DNA from: Novosphingobium sp. RL4
Lineage (GTDB): Bacteria > Pseudomonadota > Alphaproteobacteria > Sphingomonadales > Sphingomonadaceae
Reading direction: 5' to 3'
DNA: 64,000 nt
NCBI RefSeq assembly: GCF_035658495.1
Contig: NZ_CP141944.1
Location: forward strand, 1,886,001-1,950,000
Part shown: positions 9,733 to 18,736 of the stretch, piece by piece
How the letters are laid out: each line of letters opens with the position of its first letter
Numbering within the stretch: position 1 is the first letter of the stretch
Translations under genes and position numbers: made by a program
The notes under the pieces: model-generated
What the model was told of the DNA's origin: nothing
The model's database searches: none
Seen by the model: the letters and a program-made list of their open reading frames with translations, nothing else

Positions 9733-10473
9733 GTGCCGGTTTCGGAAGGCGGGCAGGAGCAGGGCATCATCGCCCTGCCGCCCCGGCTCGCCGCCGCGGT
9801 GACCGATGCCAGCGCCGCGGTGAGCCACAACCTCCACGGTCAGAAGCTCGGCCGGAAAGGCCGGATCACGCGCGAACGCATTCTCGCAGCGACGATTGAA
9901 CTGGTCGAGAACTCCGACGAGCCGGTCACGCTGGGTGCGGTGGCGCGCGCGGTGGGGCTCGGCATGACCTCGCTCTACAACTACTTTACGGACCTGACCG
10001 AACTGCTGCTGGCGGTGCTCGAACCGGTGATGGGGACGGCGCAGGAAGACTACTTCGCGTTGGTGCGGCCGTATTGGGCGGACGACGAACTGGGACCGGC
10101 GTCCATGACGTTCGTGCGGTCCTACCACGATTTCTGGTCGCGCCACACGGGGCTGCTCCACTTGCGCAACTCGATGGCGGACCAGTTCGACATCCGCATC
10201 ATGCACCAGCGCGTCAATTCGACGCGGCCGCTGATCGGGCTGATGGTGGCGCAGATGGACCCTCGCGGCGTGCTGGGAGACACAGCGGTTCTGATGGCGA
10301 CCACGCTGATGACGGGTATCGAACGTTCGATCACCCTGGCCACGGACAGAAGACTCCACCGCGTGCTCGGCACCTTGCCGGGGAGGCGGGAAGAGAGCCT
10401 GCTCGAAATCAATGCGCGGCTCATCGAACTGGCGATCCGCGATACGCGGGAGCGGGCGAGGGCCGAAGGCTGA
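9733..10473 (+). CDS. TetR/AcrR family transcriptional regulator
   Basis: The N-terminal helix-turn-helix is clear: GRITRERILAATIELVENSDEPVTLGAVARAVGLGMTS split across LYNYFTDLTELL. The rest resembles a TetR ligand domain. The start is not certain: GTG 9733 is chosen because GGAG lies 6 bases before it, giving 246 residues with a disordered 45-residue lead; GTG 9694, 9799 or 9820 are alternatives. It ends the SDR-ALDH run and faces the enoyl-CoA hydratase gene across a strong terminator. Likely local control of the aldehyde unit or the convergent acyl-CoA dehydrogenase operon. Confidence 0.82.
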   Translation: MPVSEGGQEQGIIALPPRLAAAVTDASAAVSHNLHGQKLGRKGRITRERILAATIELVENSDEPVTLGAVARAVGLGMTSLYNYFTDLTELLLAVLEPVMGTAQEDYFALVRPYWADDELGPASMTFVRSYHDFWSRHTGLLHLRNSMADQFDIRIMHQRVNSTRPLIGLMVAQMDPRGVLGDTAVLMATTLMTGIERSITLATDRRLHRVLGTLPGRREESLLEINARLIELAIRDTRERARAEG

Positions 10474-10504
10474 GAAGCAGGCTGTTTTCGCGATTTACGG
10501 TTGC

Positions 10505-10550
10505 GAATGCAAGCAGGGCGGGAGATCGCTCTCCCGCCCTGCCTGCATTC
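10505..10550. terminator. Bidirectional terminator between convergent genes
   Basis: Near-perfect 20-bp stem (10505-10524 with 10531-10550, one mismatch) around a 6-base loop, placed between a plus-strand TetR gene and a minus-strand hydratase gene. No long T-run on either side, but length, symmetry and position make it a convincing shared terminator. Confidence 0.75.
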
Positions 10551-10569
10551 TCCGGATCAGGGCTGGAGT

Positions 10570-11406
10570 TCAGCCCTTGCCGCTGCTGCCGGCACCCTTG
10601 CCGCCAACGCCCTTGAGATACCGCTCCATCCCGCGGATGTAGTCCGGGTTGAGCATGAGAGCACTGTTGGCCATGCGTTCGACATGGCGGGCAGAATCGC
10701 GCCCCACTTCGGCGCAAAGCTCGATCGCGACTTTCGCCGCGCCCATCTGTTCCGGGTTCTGTTTGGCAAGATGGCGGCAGAAGTCCATGACGTCGTCCTC
10801 GAACGTCTCGTCCTCATAGACCTGATGCACGAGGCCCATGGTCAGGGCCATGTCCGCCGGGGCGGGCTTGTTCGCCATGATGAGCCAGCGCGCCCAATGC
10901 GGCCCGCAGATGCGTGTCAGGCGCGAGACCCCGCCGGACGCCGGAAGTACGCCGAACAGGCCTTCGGGGAAGGCATAGGCGGCGCTTTTCGCGGCGAGGC
11001 GGAAGTCGCACGAGAGGCTCATCTCCAGTCCGCCGCCGACGCACATGGCATGATGCGCGACAACGAAGGGCTTTTCGATATGCTCGATCTCATCCCACAA
11101 CTGCTGCATGTTGTTGAGATTGAGCCGGTGGTTCTCGCGAATGCCGCGCGCGCTGCCGCCGGTGGAGACGGGTGAGACGATGTTCTGGTTGCCGCCGCGC
11201 AGGTCCGCGCCGGAACTGAAATACCGGCCTGCCGAGCGGATCAGCATCACCTTGAGTTCGGGCGTCTCGCGAAAGTGCAGGACCGCCTCGGTGAGGAGAT
11301 CCATCATCTGCCGGCTGATGGCGTTGAGCTTGTCGGGCCGGTTGAGCGTGGCGATCAGGATTCCGTCCTGTTCCTCGGTCAGAAGGTGCGGTGCTTCTTC
11401 GGTCAT
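10570..11406 (-). CDS. Enoyl-CoA hydratase/isomerase family protein
   Basis: Crotonase-fold protein of 278 residues. LNRPDKLNAISRQMM opens the fold; the oxyanion-hole segment GRYFSSGADLRG and both family glutamates are seen (GGGLEMSLSCD and FPEGLFGVLPASGG), consistent with hydratase activity. The tail after residue 260 is Gly/Lys/Ser-rich and probably disordered. It starts 23 bases behind the acyl-CoA dehydrogenase, so the two form an operon doing consecutive dehydrogenation and hydration. Substrate unknown. Confidence 0.92.
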   Translation of the reverse strand: MTEEAPHLLTEEQDGILIATLNRPDKLNAISRQMMDLLTEAVLHFRETPELKVMLIRSAGRYFSSGADLRGGNQNIVSPVSTGGSARGIRENHRLNLNNMQQLWDEIEHIEKPFVVAHHAMCVGGGLEMSLSCDFRLAAKSAAYAFPEGLFGVLPASGGVSRLTRICGPHWARWLIMANKPAPADMALTMGLVHQVYEDETFEDDVMDFCRHLAKQNPEQMGAAKVAIELCAEVGRDSARHVERMANSALMLNPDYIRGMERYLKGVGGKGAGSSGKG

Positions 11407-11429
11407 CGTATGTCCTTCGGTTCCGCGCC

Positions 11430-13640
11430 TTAGTTACGCGAGCGCGGCAGGCCGAGGCCTTTTTCCGCGATCATGGAACGGTGCACCTGGCTGGTGCCGC
11501 CGTAAATGGTCGTCCCGTGCGCGTGGCGATAGGCGAGGTTGAGCGCATTGGCGGCCCCCTTGCGCTTGGACAGCGAATAGGGCGCCGTCAGGTCGAGCAG
11601 GTCGCGCGAGTCGGTGATGAACAGTTCGGACGAGAACATCTTCGCCATCGGGCCATAAGCGCCGTTGCCCTTGCCGTGCACCTGCGTCCAGTTCGCGCGG
11701 TAGGCGATCAGTTCCGAGGCCAGCACATTCGCGTAAGTGCGTGCCAGCCTGCTCTGCGCCTTGGCGGTCTCGATCAGCTTGCCGCCGCCGGCCACGGGAA
11801 TTTCCTTGCAGAGTTCGACGGCGTTTTCGAGCATCGCCCGTTGCACTTTGGCGAAACCGCCGCCGTGTTCGAGTTCGAGGCTGGCCGCCATGGTCCGGCC
11901 GCCGGCATTGATGCCGCCCAGGCGCCAGGTGTCGGGAATGCGGACGTTGTCGTAGAAGGTGATGTTGGTGCGTTCGTCCATGAAGGTGTGGACACCCTGA
12001 ACGGTGACACCCTCAGCCTTCAGCGGCACGATGAACATCGTCAGGCCCTTGTGCTTGGGCGCATCGGGATCGGTGCGGCAGAGCATCAGGACATAGTCGG
12101 TGAGGTTGGCGCCGCTGGTCCACATCTTGGTGCCGTCGATCCGCCAGGAACCGTCGTCAAGCTGGGTCGCCTTGCACTGCGCGGCGAACACGTCCGATCC
12201 GCAGCCGGGCTCCGAATAGCCGAGCGAGCAGATCGCCTCGCCGGCCATGACCTTGGACAGCACGTCGCGCTTCAGTTCGTCGGTGCCGAAGCGGTACATG
12301 ATGAGCGCCACCATCTGCGCGACATTGGCGACCGGATTGTTCCAATGCTCTTCCTCGAAGGCATCGCGCGCGGCGGTAACCGCATAAGGGCTGAGGCCGC
12401 GCCCGCCGATATCCTTGGGCAGTTGCAGGTAGGCGAGGTTGGCCTCCACCAACTGCTTGTGGATGACGGGATTGTGGCCTTCCCATGAGAAGTGGAACTT
12501 CTCGCGCTGTTCATCGGTGACGTTCTTGGCGAAGAATTCGCGGATTTCCTGCTGGATTGCGCGGGCATCCTCGCCCAGGTCGAATTCGACCGGCACATCG
12601 CCCACGTCGGGCAGGCTGGCCGCTTCGCCGGCGTAGAGACGGCGCCCGGCTTCGGCCAGCCAGTCCTCGGGGTCGCCCGCAACGAGCGGCCAGGCCTTGG
12701 CGCGCAAGTTGTAGAGGTGGACGTCGTGTTCGGTGGTGAGGCCGATGCCGCCGAAGGTCTGTACGGCATGACGCACGGTGCGCCCGGCCGCGCCTGCCGC
12801 ATACCATGCGGCCAGCGATATCTGCGCGCCGGCTGCGGCTTCGCCGTCGGCGATCGAGCGCATGGCCTTCCACGCCAGGAACTTGGCGGAATCGATCTCG
12901 CAGATGAGATCGGCCATCGGGTGAGACAGCGCCTGGAAGGTGCCGATGAACACGCCGAACGCCTTGCGTTCTCCCGCATATTCCGCAGCCATCGTCAGCG
13001 CGGCGCGGCTGAGGCCTGACAGTGCCAGCGCCATCAGCAGTTTCCATTCCTCAAGGCCGGCGGCGAAGAGCGCCAGGGCGTCCTTGCCGCTGCCCAGCAC
13101 CGCTGCGGGCAGAGCCGAAAGGTCGAGTTCGGCGATCGCCGTGGAAGCGAGACTGGGTTCGGCGATCCGTGCTTCGTCGGGCACTGTGACGAGAACGACG
13201 TCGTCCCCCTTGCGGGCAATCACCGCGCCGGCAACGAGACCCCCCGCGACCCATTGCCTGGGGAACTGCGCGATGTCCTGCATGGCGATGGTCACGACCG
13301 TTTCGCCGCCGACTGCGCTTGCAAGCAAATCATCTTGGCCGCCCAGCAGGCCGAGCAGGCGGGTTGCCACCAGGGCTTCCGCGAGCGGGCCGGAGGCGAG
13401 CGTGCGACCGGCTTCTTCCATCAGCAGGCCGGCATCGAACAGGCCAAGGCCCATGCCGTCCGCTTCTTCGGGAACGCGCATGGCGAACGCGCCGAGTTCG
13501 GCGAGGCCGGCCCACATCGCGGCGTCGAAGCCGTGCGTTTCCTGTGCCTTGCGCACATGGGCGGCGCTGGAGTTCTCGTCGAGGAAGCGCGCGAAGGTTT
13601 CGCGCATCATGCCCTGTTCGTCGGTGAGGTCGAAGTTCAT
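11430..13640 (-). CDS. Acyl-CoA dehydrogenase, tandem-domain (FadE34-like fusion)
   Basis: At 736 residues this is about twice a normal acyl-CoA dehydrogenase. Residues 1-340 form one acyl-CoA-dehydrogenase unit, from MNFDLTDEQGMMRETFARFL to QTFGGIGLTTEHDVHLYNLR, with a shortened middle. Residues 350-736 form a second unit with SLGYSEPGCGSD, WTSGANLTDYVLML and the C-terminal flavin motif TIYGGTSQVHRSMIAEKGLG. Known parallels are heteromeric alpha2beta2 dehydrogenases of steroid side-chain breakdown and the single-chain FadE34/ChsE3. By analogy, one half would carry the catalytic base and most of the FAD site. It uses FAD and introduces the alpha,beta double bond. First gene of an operon with the enoyl-CoA hydratase. 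Confidence 0.88.
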   Translation of the reverse strand: MNFDLTDEQGMMRETFARFLDENSSAAHVRKAQETHGFDAAMWAGLAELGAFAMRVPEEADGMGLGLFDAGLLMEEAGRTLASGPLAEALVATRLLGLLGGQDDLLASAVGGETVVTIAMQDIAQFPRQWVAGGLVAGAVIARKGDDVVLVTVPDEARIAEPSLASTAIAELDLSALPAAVLGSGKDALALFAAGLEEWKLLMALALSGLSRAALTMAAEYAGERKAFGVFIGTFQALSHPMADLICEIDSAKFLAWKAMRSIADGEAAAGAQISLAAWYAAGAAGRTVRHAVQTFGGIGLTTEHDVHLYNLRAKAWPLVAGDPEDWLAEAGRRLYAGEAASLPDVGDVPVEFDLGEDARAIQQEIREFFAKNVTDEQREKFHFSWEGHNPVIHKQLVEANLAYLQLPKDIGGRGLSPYAVTAARDAFEEEHWNNPVANVAQMVALIMYRFGTDELKRDVLSKVMAGEAICSLGYSEPGCGSDVFAAQCKATQLDDGSWRIDGTKMWTSGANLTDYVLMLCRTDPDAPKHKGLTMFIVPLKAEGVTVQGVHTFMDERTNITFYDNVRIPDTWRLGGINAGGRTMAASLELEHGGGFAKVQRAMLENAVELCKEIPVAGGGKLIETAKAQSRLARTYANVLASELIAYRANWTQVHGKGNGAYGPMAKMFSSELFITDSRDLLDLTAPYSLSKRKGAANALNLAYRHAHGTTIYGGTSQVHRSMIAEKGLGLPRSRN

Positions 13641-13879
13641 TTCAGGCTTTCCCCGGGGCTTTTCGTTTTTGGTGTTTCCCGGTCCTCATCATACCTCGCG
13701 GCTGCATTCAATCGGTGCGGCTATGCAATCGCACGCGCGATAGCTGGCGGCCTCATCCGGACGCGCTGCGATCACGCTGGCCGGTGGGAAGGGGGAAGCA
13801 TACGCTCCATGCTCAAGGCGCCGTGAAGATGCGCCCGCCGGAACCGATCCGGTCCGGCAATCAGGACGGGAGTGCTGAA

Positions 13880-15214
13880 ATGCAGATGAACGACATGGTG
13901 CTGATCAGCGTTGACGATCACATCAGCGAGCCGCCGGACATGTTTCGCAACCACCTGTCGGGTGCCGCGCTGGAAAGCGCTCCGAAGCTGGTCCAGGATG
14001 AGAATGGCAAGGATCTCTGGGTCTATCAGGGGCAGAAATTCCCGTCCGTGGGGCTCAATGCCGTGGTCGGCCGCCCGTTCGAGGAATACGGCATGGAGCC
14101 GACCTCGCTCGATCAGCTGCGCGCCGGTTGCTATGACGTGCATGAGCGCGTGAAGGACATGGACGTCAACGGCGTTGCCGCATCGCTCAATTTCGGCAGC
14201 GTGTTCGACTTTGCCGGCGGGCGCCTTCACCGGGTGGCGGACCGCGATCTCGCCAGGGTGCACATGAGTGCCTACAACGATTGGCATATCGACGAGTGGT
14301 GCGGCGCCTATCCGGGGCGTTTCATCCCCTGTGCGATCCTGCCGACCTGGGACATGGATGCGACCCTGACCGAAATGAAGCGGGTGTCCGACAAGGGCTG
14401 CCATACCGTCTCGATCAGCGAAAACCCGACCTGCCAGGGCTTGCCGAGCATCCACAATGCCTATTGGGATCCGTTCTACAAGGCGATCAACGATCTCGAC
14501 ATGACGATCTGCCTCCATATCGGCGGCGGAAATCCGGCACCGCATGCCTCGATGGAAACGCCGATCGAGGCGTGGATTTCCACCATGCCGATGTCGATCG
14601 CCTATGCCGCGTCCGACTGGCTCCAGCTTGAGGCGCTGCACGAATATCCGGACTTGCGAATTGCCCTTTCGGAGGGCTCGATCGGCTGGGTGCCCTACTT
14701 CACCGAACGCGCGGATTTCTCGAACTGGCGGCACAAGGCCTGGACCAATTCCCGGTTCCAGAAGATGAAGCCGAGCGAGATGTTCCGGCGTCACTTCCTG
14801 AACTGCTTTATCGACGATGCATTCGGTCTCCAGAACATCCGCTTCATCGGCGAGGACAATATCGCCTACGAATGCGATTATCCGCATTCCGATACGCTTT
14901 GGCCGGAAGTGCCGGAAAACCTGTGGCCCTCGATCAACCACCTGACCGAGACGCAGATCGACAAGATCACGCATGGAAACGCCATGCGCTGGTTCCGTTT
15001 CGATCCCTTCGAACACTTCACGCGTGAGGAACTGACCGTGGGCGCGCTGCGCGAAAGGGCGAAGGCGGCCGGTGTCGATACCCGTCCGAAGTCTTCCGCG
15101 GGCGAGCGTCCTGTCGATGCGGACGAGACCCGCCCCGTCACCTCGGGCGACATCATGAAGATGTTCATGCGCCACGAGGATACGGGCCGCAGTGCAAGGA
15201 TGCAGAAGGCCTGA
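13880..15214 (+). CDS. Amidohydrolase family protein (Amidohydro_2 type)
   Basis: TIM-barrel protein of 444 residues in the amidohydrolase_2/ACMSD-like group, whose members are metal-dependent decarboxylases or hydrolases. Candidate metal ligands are DDH at the end of the first strand (ISVDDHISEP), His in ICLHIGGG, and the late DYPHSDTLWP, which fits the Asp-containing strand. The start ATG 13880 follows GGACGGGAG; the longer frame upstream lies in the divergent promoter region. It stands alone between the acyl-CoA dehydrogenase operon (divergent) and the IclR gene (convergent). Such genes are common in steroid, lignin and phthalate pathways, often as ring-cleavage hydrolases or decarboxylases. 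Function not assignable further. Confidence 0.85.
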   Translation: MQMNDMVLISVDDHISEPPDMFRNHLSGAALESAPKLVQDENGKDLWVYQGQKFPSVGLNAVVGRPFEEYGMEPTSLDQLRAGCYDVHERVKDMDVNGVAASLNFGSVFDFAGGRLHRVADRDLARVHMSAYNDWHIDEWCGAYPGRFIPCAILPTWDMDATLTEMKRVSDKGCHTVSISENPTCQGLPSIHNAYWDPFYKAINDLDMTICLHIGGGNPAPHASMETPIEAWISTMPMSIAYAASDWLQLEALHEYPDLRIALSEGSIGWVPYFTERADFSNWRHKAWTNSRFQKMKPSEMFRRHFLNCFIDDAFGLQNIRFIGEDNIAYECDYPHSDTLWPEVPENLWPSINHLTETQIDKITHGNAMRWFRFDPFEHFTREELTVGALRERAKAAGVDTRPKSSAGERPVDADETRPVTSGDIMKMFMRHEDTGRSARMQKA

Positions 15215-15245
15215 AGCCCGCAGGGCAGGCATTGCAATCGGCATG

Positions 15246-15280
15246 AGAAAAAGGCCCCGCAAGCGAACTTGCGGGGCCTT
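15246..15280 (-). terminator. Rho-independent terminator of the IclR gene, also between convergent genes
   Basis: 13-bp perfect stem AAGGCCCCGCAAG/CTTGCGGGGCCTT (15251-15263 with 15268-15280), loop CGAA, followed on the minus strand by TTTTTC. It can also stop the plus-strand amidohydrolase transcript. Confidence 0.88.
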
Positions 15281-15313
15281 CGGTTCTGATGGTGCGACCC
15301 GATCAGGCGCGCA

Positions 15314-16117
15314 TCATGCGGCGTGCGGAAGCTGTTCCGGTTCGGCGGCGACAGCGGGATCGGGCAGGCAGTGGCGCATGGCATCGCTCAGCGATTGCAG
15401 CAGGGCCTCCGGGTTCACCCTGTCGTCCTTGCCGTAGATCAGGCTGATGACCAGCGGGTGCCCTTCGGGTTGACGCGGGACCAGCCCGGAAAGGGCTTCC
15501 GCGCCGCTGCCGAAGCCGGCAACGCCGAACAGGTAGCGCGGATCGCGGCAGGCATCGATGCGGGCCATCATGTCGGAGAACTGGAACTTGGACTGTTCGT
15601 CCGCTTCGGCGTTGAGACGGCGCACCATGCCTTCGCAGCGCTGGCGGGTGATCGTCGAAAGCATGAGCATGCCGGCGGCGTTGCGTGCCAGCGGTTCCTT
15701 GAGGCCGCCCGCCAGTTCGCGGGTTGCGGCAAGTGCGCGCGGACCATGGCGCCAGTTGACGATCTGGGCGTCAAGGCCGACCATCGAGGTGAGGGCGACC
15801 GAGAGGCCGGTCTGTGCCACCAGTCGGTCCATCAGGCGAACGATGCGGCCGTCACGCACGAGTTCGGGCTGTCCCGAAGTGCCGATCAGCGCGGCGCGGG
15901 GCGTGAGGCTGTAAGCGCGCGAATAGGGGTCCTTGTGAAGAAGTCCCAGTTCGACAAGGCTAGAAAGCAATTCGGAAGTGCTCGATTGCGGGCGGTTGTA
16001 GCGCCGCACGATATCCATGACGGTAGCTTCGCGGTGGGCATCGTCGAAATATTCGAGCACTTCGATGACGCGGCGGGCGATCTTCGCCTTGTTCGATGAC
16101 GTCGTCTTTCCAGGCAT
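15314..16117 (-). CDS. IclR-like transcriptional regulator
   Basis: A 267-residue protein with an N-terminal winged helix (RVIEVLEYFDDAHREATVMDI, then RRYNRPQSSTSELLSSLVELGLL) and a C-terminal part resembling the IclR effector domain (DGRIVRLMDRLVAQTGLSVAL, PLARNAAGMLML). IclR proteins act as activators or repressors and bind small organic acids. A strong ribosome binding site (GAGGGAGGAGAGACC) precedes the ATG. The gene is divergent from the long enoyl-CoA hydratase at 16427 across a 309-base gap and so is the best candidate to control it and perhaps the CoA-transferase operon. Confidence 0.82.
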   Translation of the reverse strand: MPGKTTSSNKAKIARRVIEVLEYFDDAHREATVMDIVRRYNRPQSSTSELLSSLVELGLLHKDPYSRAYSLTPRAALIGTSGQPELVRDGRIVRLMDRLVAQTGLSVALTSMVGLDAQIVNWRHGPRALAATRELAGGLKEPLARNAAGMLMLSTITRQRCEGMVRRLNAEADEQSKFQFSDMMARIDACRDPRYLFGVAGFGSGAEALSGLVPRQPEGHPLVISLIYGKDDRVNPEALLQSLSDAMRHCLPDPAVAAEPEQLPHAA

Positions 16118-16426
16118 GAGGTCTCTCCTCCCTCAGGTGTGGTTGCTGTGAACTCACTTCTCTCCGCGAGTCGGTCTCTATAAAACTGAGCCTGACTCGT
16201 TTTTTGCTAAGCTTGGTTATCATCAAGCTGGTGATGCTTCAATAGGCTTCGCACACGCGATGGAGGATCACTCGCACGGGAAATGCGGGAACCTTGGAAA
16301 TCTGCGCATTTTTGGACGAAACTCTGCGTTCAGGCGTAATTTTTGTGCGGCGGGCTGGCCATAGTCCGGCGCCGGGTCCATGCATGACCGAAGCCCAACG
16401 AGCCGTGGAAATGCTGAATTTCTCGC
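16118..16426. promoter_or_regulatory. Divergent regulatory region, IclR gene / hydratase gene
   Basis: No gene is seen here. The region is AT-richer than its surroundings. It holds an inverted repeat AGCTTG-N8-CAAGCT at 16210-16229 and a wider pair of CGAGTC/GACTCG half sites near 16170-16200 around TATAGA on the minus strand. These are candidate IclR sites; no consensus promoter could be fixed with confidence. Confidence 0.45.
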
Positions 16427-17383
16427 ATGATGTCTCAAGATATATCCATTCCAATCAGTGACTTGTCTATGGTCGGGGATGTGCGGGACCGTCCGTTCGT
16501 CTTTGTCGATCTTGGCTCGGAAACGGATGATGTTTCAGGCGTGAGACTCCCGTCTGTGCCGGTGATTGGCATCGGTTCGCGGGATCATGCCCTGGCTGCG
16601 CGACTCGACACTTTGATTGAACCGCGTTTCGATGCCGGGGCGATCGTGCGATCAATCGCCGCGCAACCGCTTGCCGCCCGAATCGTCACGCAGTTGCTGC
16701 GCCTTGTGCCGCACTTGCCGGACGAGGATGCGCTGGCGGCCGAATCGCTCGCTTACGCGGCGCTGCAGGGAAGTGACGCGCATCGGCTGTGGATTTCCCG
16801 TAGACCTCGCGCCGAAGTCGTTCCTCGCGAAGGCGGGGTGCAACTGTCGCGCGATGACGATGTGCTGACGGTCACGCTGGATCGTGCCGAGGCCGGCAAT
16901 GCCATCGACCGAACGATGCGGGATGCTCTTCACGAGGCATTTGCCCTCGCCAATGCCGATTCCACGATCGCGAAAGTGGTCCTGCGCGCCGTGGGCAAGG
17001 CGTTCAGTCTCGGCGCGGAACTTTCGGAATTCGGAACGACCACCGATCCCGCCATGGCTCACGCGATCCGCAGCATGACGCTGCCGGCGCGGGAGGCGGT
17101 GCATTGCAGAAATCGGATGGAAGTCCTTATCGACGGCGCCTGCGTGGGGGCCGGGCTGGAACTGGCCGCTTTCGCCGCACGCATCGTCGCCACGCGCCGT
17201 TCCTGGTTTCAGCTGCCGGAACTGGCGATGGGCATCCTGCCGGGAGCGGGCGGATGCGTTTCCCTGAGCCGCCGTATCGGGCGCCAGCGGACTTTGCTGA
17301 TGGTGCTAAGCGGTCGCCGTCTCAGTGCGGGCGAAGCGCTCGACTGGGGGCTGGTCGACGCGCTGGTGGATGACCCGTCCTGA
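16427..17383 (+). CDS. Enoyl-CoA hydratase/isomerase family protein with an N-terminal extension
   Basis: The crotonase fold starts only near residue 140 (LSRDDDVLTVTLDRAEAGN) of 318. Both family glutamates are present, in VGAGLELAAFA and LPELAMGILPGAGG. The first 135 residues are a separate, mostly helical region (ARLDTLIEPRFDAGAIVRSI, VTQLLRLVPHLPDEDALAAE) that I do not recognise as a named domain. I recall similar long proteins beside class III CoA-transferases and amidohydrolases in actinobacteria, but cannot verify it. The start is uncertain, with two ATGs in a row and no clear ribosome binding site. Its last 78 bases overlap the end of the convergent amidohydrolase. Confidence 0.82.
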   Translation: MMSQDISIPISDLSMVGDVRDRPFVFVDLGSETDDVSGVRLPSVPVIGIGSRDHALAARLDTLIEPRFDAGAIVRSIAAQPLAARIVTQLLRLVPHLPDEDALAAESLAYAALQGSDAHRLWISRRPRAEVVPREGGVQLSRDDDVLTVTLDRAEAGNAIDRTMRDALHEAFALANADSTIAKVVLRAVGKAFSLGAELSEFGTTTDPAMAHAIRSMTLPAREAVHCRNRMEVLIDGACVGAGLELAAFAARIVATRRSWFQLPELAMGILPGAGGCVSLSRRIGRQRTLLMVLSGRRLSAGEALDWGLVDALVDDPS

Positions 17384-18736
17384 AGCCACGGTGATCCGCA
17401 CATCATGGCTGTCCAGCCGCTCTCGCGCTTCATGCCAGGGGCGTGCGAGCAGGCAGAGATCGGCCGGTTCGCCAACGGCAATGCGGCGGCGGCGGGAAAG
17501 ATCCAGCGGATCGGCCAGATAGAGCGCCAGTGCCTGCTCGGCGGTCAGCGCCTCGTCAGGGGTGAAGGGCGTCCCGGAACGGGTGAGGCGGCGCACGGCG
17601 GCCTTCATCGCGGCCCATGGATCGACGCTGCCGTAAGGTCCGTCGCTTCCTCCGGCGAGGACAATTCCCGCATCGCGCAGGCTGCGCAGGCGATAGAGGT
17701 CCGGGTGGTGCCGCGGCTCGACTTGCGCAAGATAACGATCGCCGCGCTCATGGACGAATTGCGGCTGAACGCAGGCATGAAGCCCGAGGTCCGCCATGCT
17801 TGCCGCGAGATCGGGAGAAACGATCGAGGCATGTTCCACACGGTCGCCGTCAAGACTGCCGCTCGCCTCCAGAAGTGCGAGCGTGAAGACGAGTTCCACT
17901 TCCGTCACGCAGTGAACGGCGACCGCTCGTCCCTGGGCATGGGCCTGCGAAATCCAGCGGCAGGTTTCGTCGAAATCGGGAAGCGCGGATTCGTGGAGAT
18001 GAAGCTTGGCCGGTCCCAGCCGCCACCCTTCCTGCGCAGCGCCCGCCAGCGAGAGCGCTCCGGCAAGCACGGTGTTCTGCTTGAGTTTCCCGGCGGCGAC
18101 CTCTTGGCCGAAATGCCGCGCCATCCCGGGATCGTTGCCGGGAGACATGTCGGTGAGCCCGGTCACGCCGAATGCCGCAAGCCGGGCGCTGACGGCCGCG
18201 AAATCGGGCGGGGTGCTTCCCAGCGTATCCTGTAGCCAGCGGTCCTCATCGAACAGCCGGCCGGTAAAGCGGCCATGCTCTCGCTCAAGCCCCGGAGGCG
18301 GAGCGGCGCGGTCCAGCAGTTCGGCAAGCGCGGCGCTGTTGAGGAACCACATCCGTCCGGTGCGATGTTGCAGCCGGACGGGACGGTCAGGGACCATCCG
18401 GTCAAGCATCCGCGCATCCGGAAGGGTGCCGCCGACTATGCTCTCGCAAAAATTGATACCGCGCAGCCAGCCTTTTCCGGGCTGCGAAAGTGCGGCGGAA
18501 AGCCCCCCGATATCCGTGATTTCGGGCGGGCCGCAAGGCACCGATGCATCCCGCACCGCCAATGCCGCAAGGTGGATGTGGTGATCGTGGAGGCCCGGCA
18601 GCAGTGCGCCGCCATGAGCCTTGATGACAGGTTCGCCGGCGCGCGGCTCCAGCGTTCCGATGGCGGTGACGAGGTGGCCGTCGATCCGCAGGTCGGCGCG
18701 GCCTTCGCCTTGGATTTCGGCATCGCGGATCAGCAT
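17306..18736 (-). CDS. Amidohydrolase family protein (Amidohydro_3/YtcJ-like)
   Basis: Metal-dependent hydrolase of 476 residues. Seen: HDHHIHL (the HxH of strand 1), AVHCVTEVEL, DRVEHASIVS, and GSDGPYGSVDPW with the catalytic Asp. The end is a small beta-sandwich return (VGEPADLCLL, DVRITVASGRVIH). YtcJ-type enzymes act on amide or formamide bonds, but many are uncharacterised. The start at 18736 overlaps the CoA-transferase stop by 7 bases (ATGCTGA); the longer frame upstream has no homology. Last gene of the 17.3-23.0 kb operon. Its 3' end overlaps the convergent hydratase gene. Confidence 0.85.
   Translation of the reverse strand: MLIRDAEIQGEGRADLRIDGHLVTAIGTLEPRAGEPVIKAHGGALLPGLHDHHIHLAALAVRDASVPCGPPEITDIGGLSAALSQPGKGWLRGINFCESIVGGTLPDARMLDRMVPDRPVRLQHRTGRMWFLNSAALAELLDRAAPPPGLEREHGRFTGRLFDEDRWLQDTLGSTPPDFAAVSARLAAFGVTGLTDMSPGNDPGMARHFGQEVAAGKLKQNTVLAGALSLAGAAQEGWRLGPAKLHLHESALPDFDETCRWISQAHAQGRAVAVHCVTEVELVFTLALLEASGSLDGDRVEHASIVSPDLAASMADLGLHACVQPQFVHERGDRYLAQVEPRHHPDLYRLRSLRDAGIVLAGGSDGPYGSVDPWAAMKAAVRRLTRSGTPFTPDEALTAEQALALYLADPLDLSRRRRIAVGEPADLCLLARPWHEARERLDSHDVRITVASGRVIHQRVDQPPVERFARTETATA

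Noticed and set aside
16239..16454. 71-residue minus-strand open frame in the IclR gap
   Set aside because: No ribosome binding site or homology; overlaps the hydratase start and the regulatory region.
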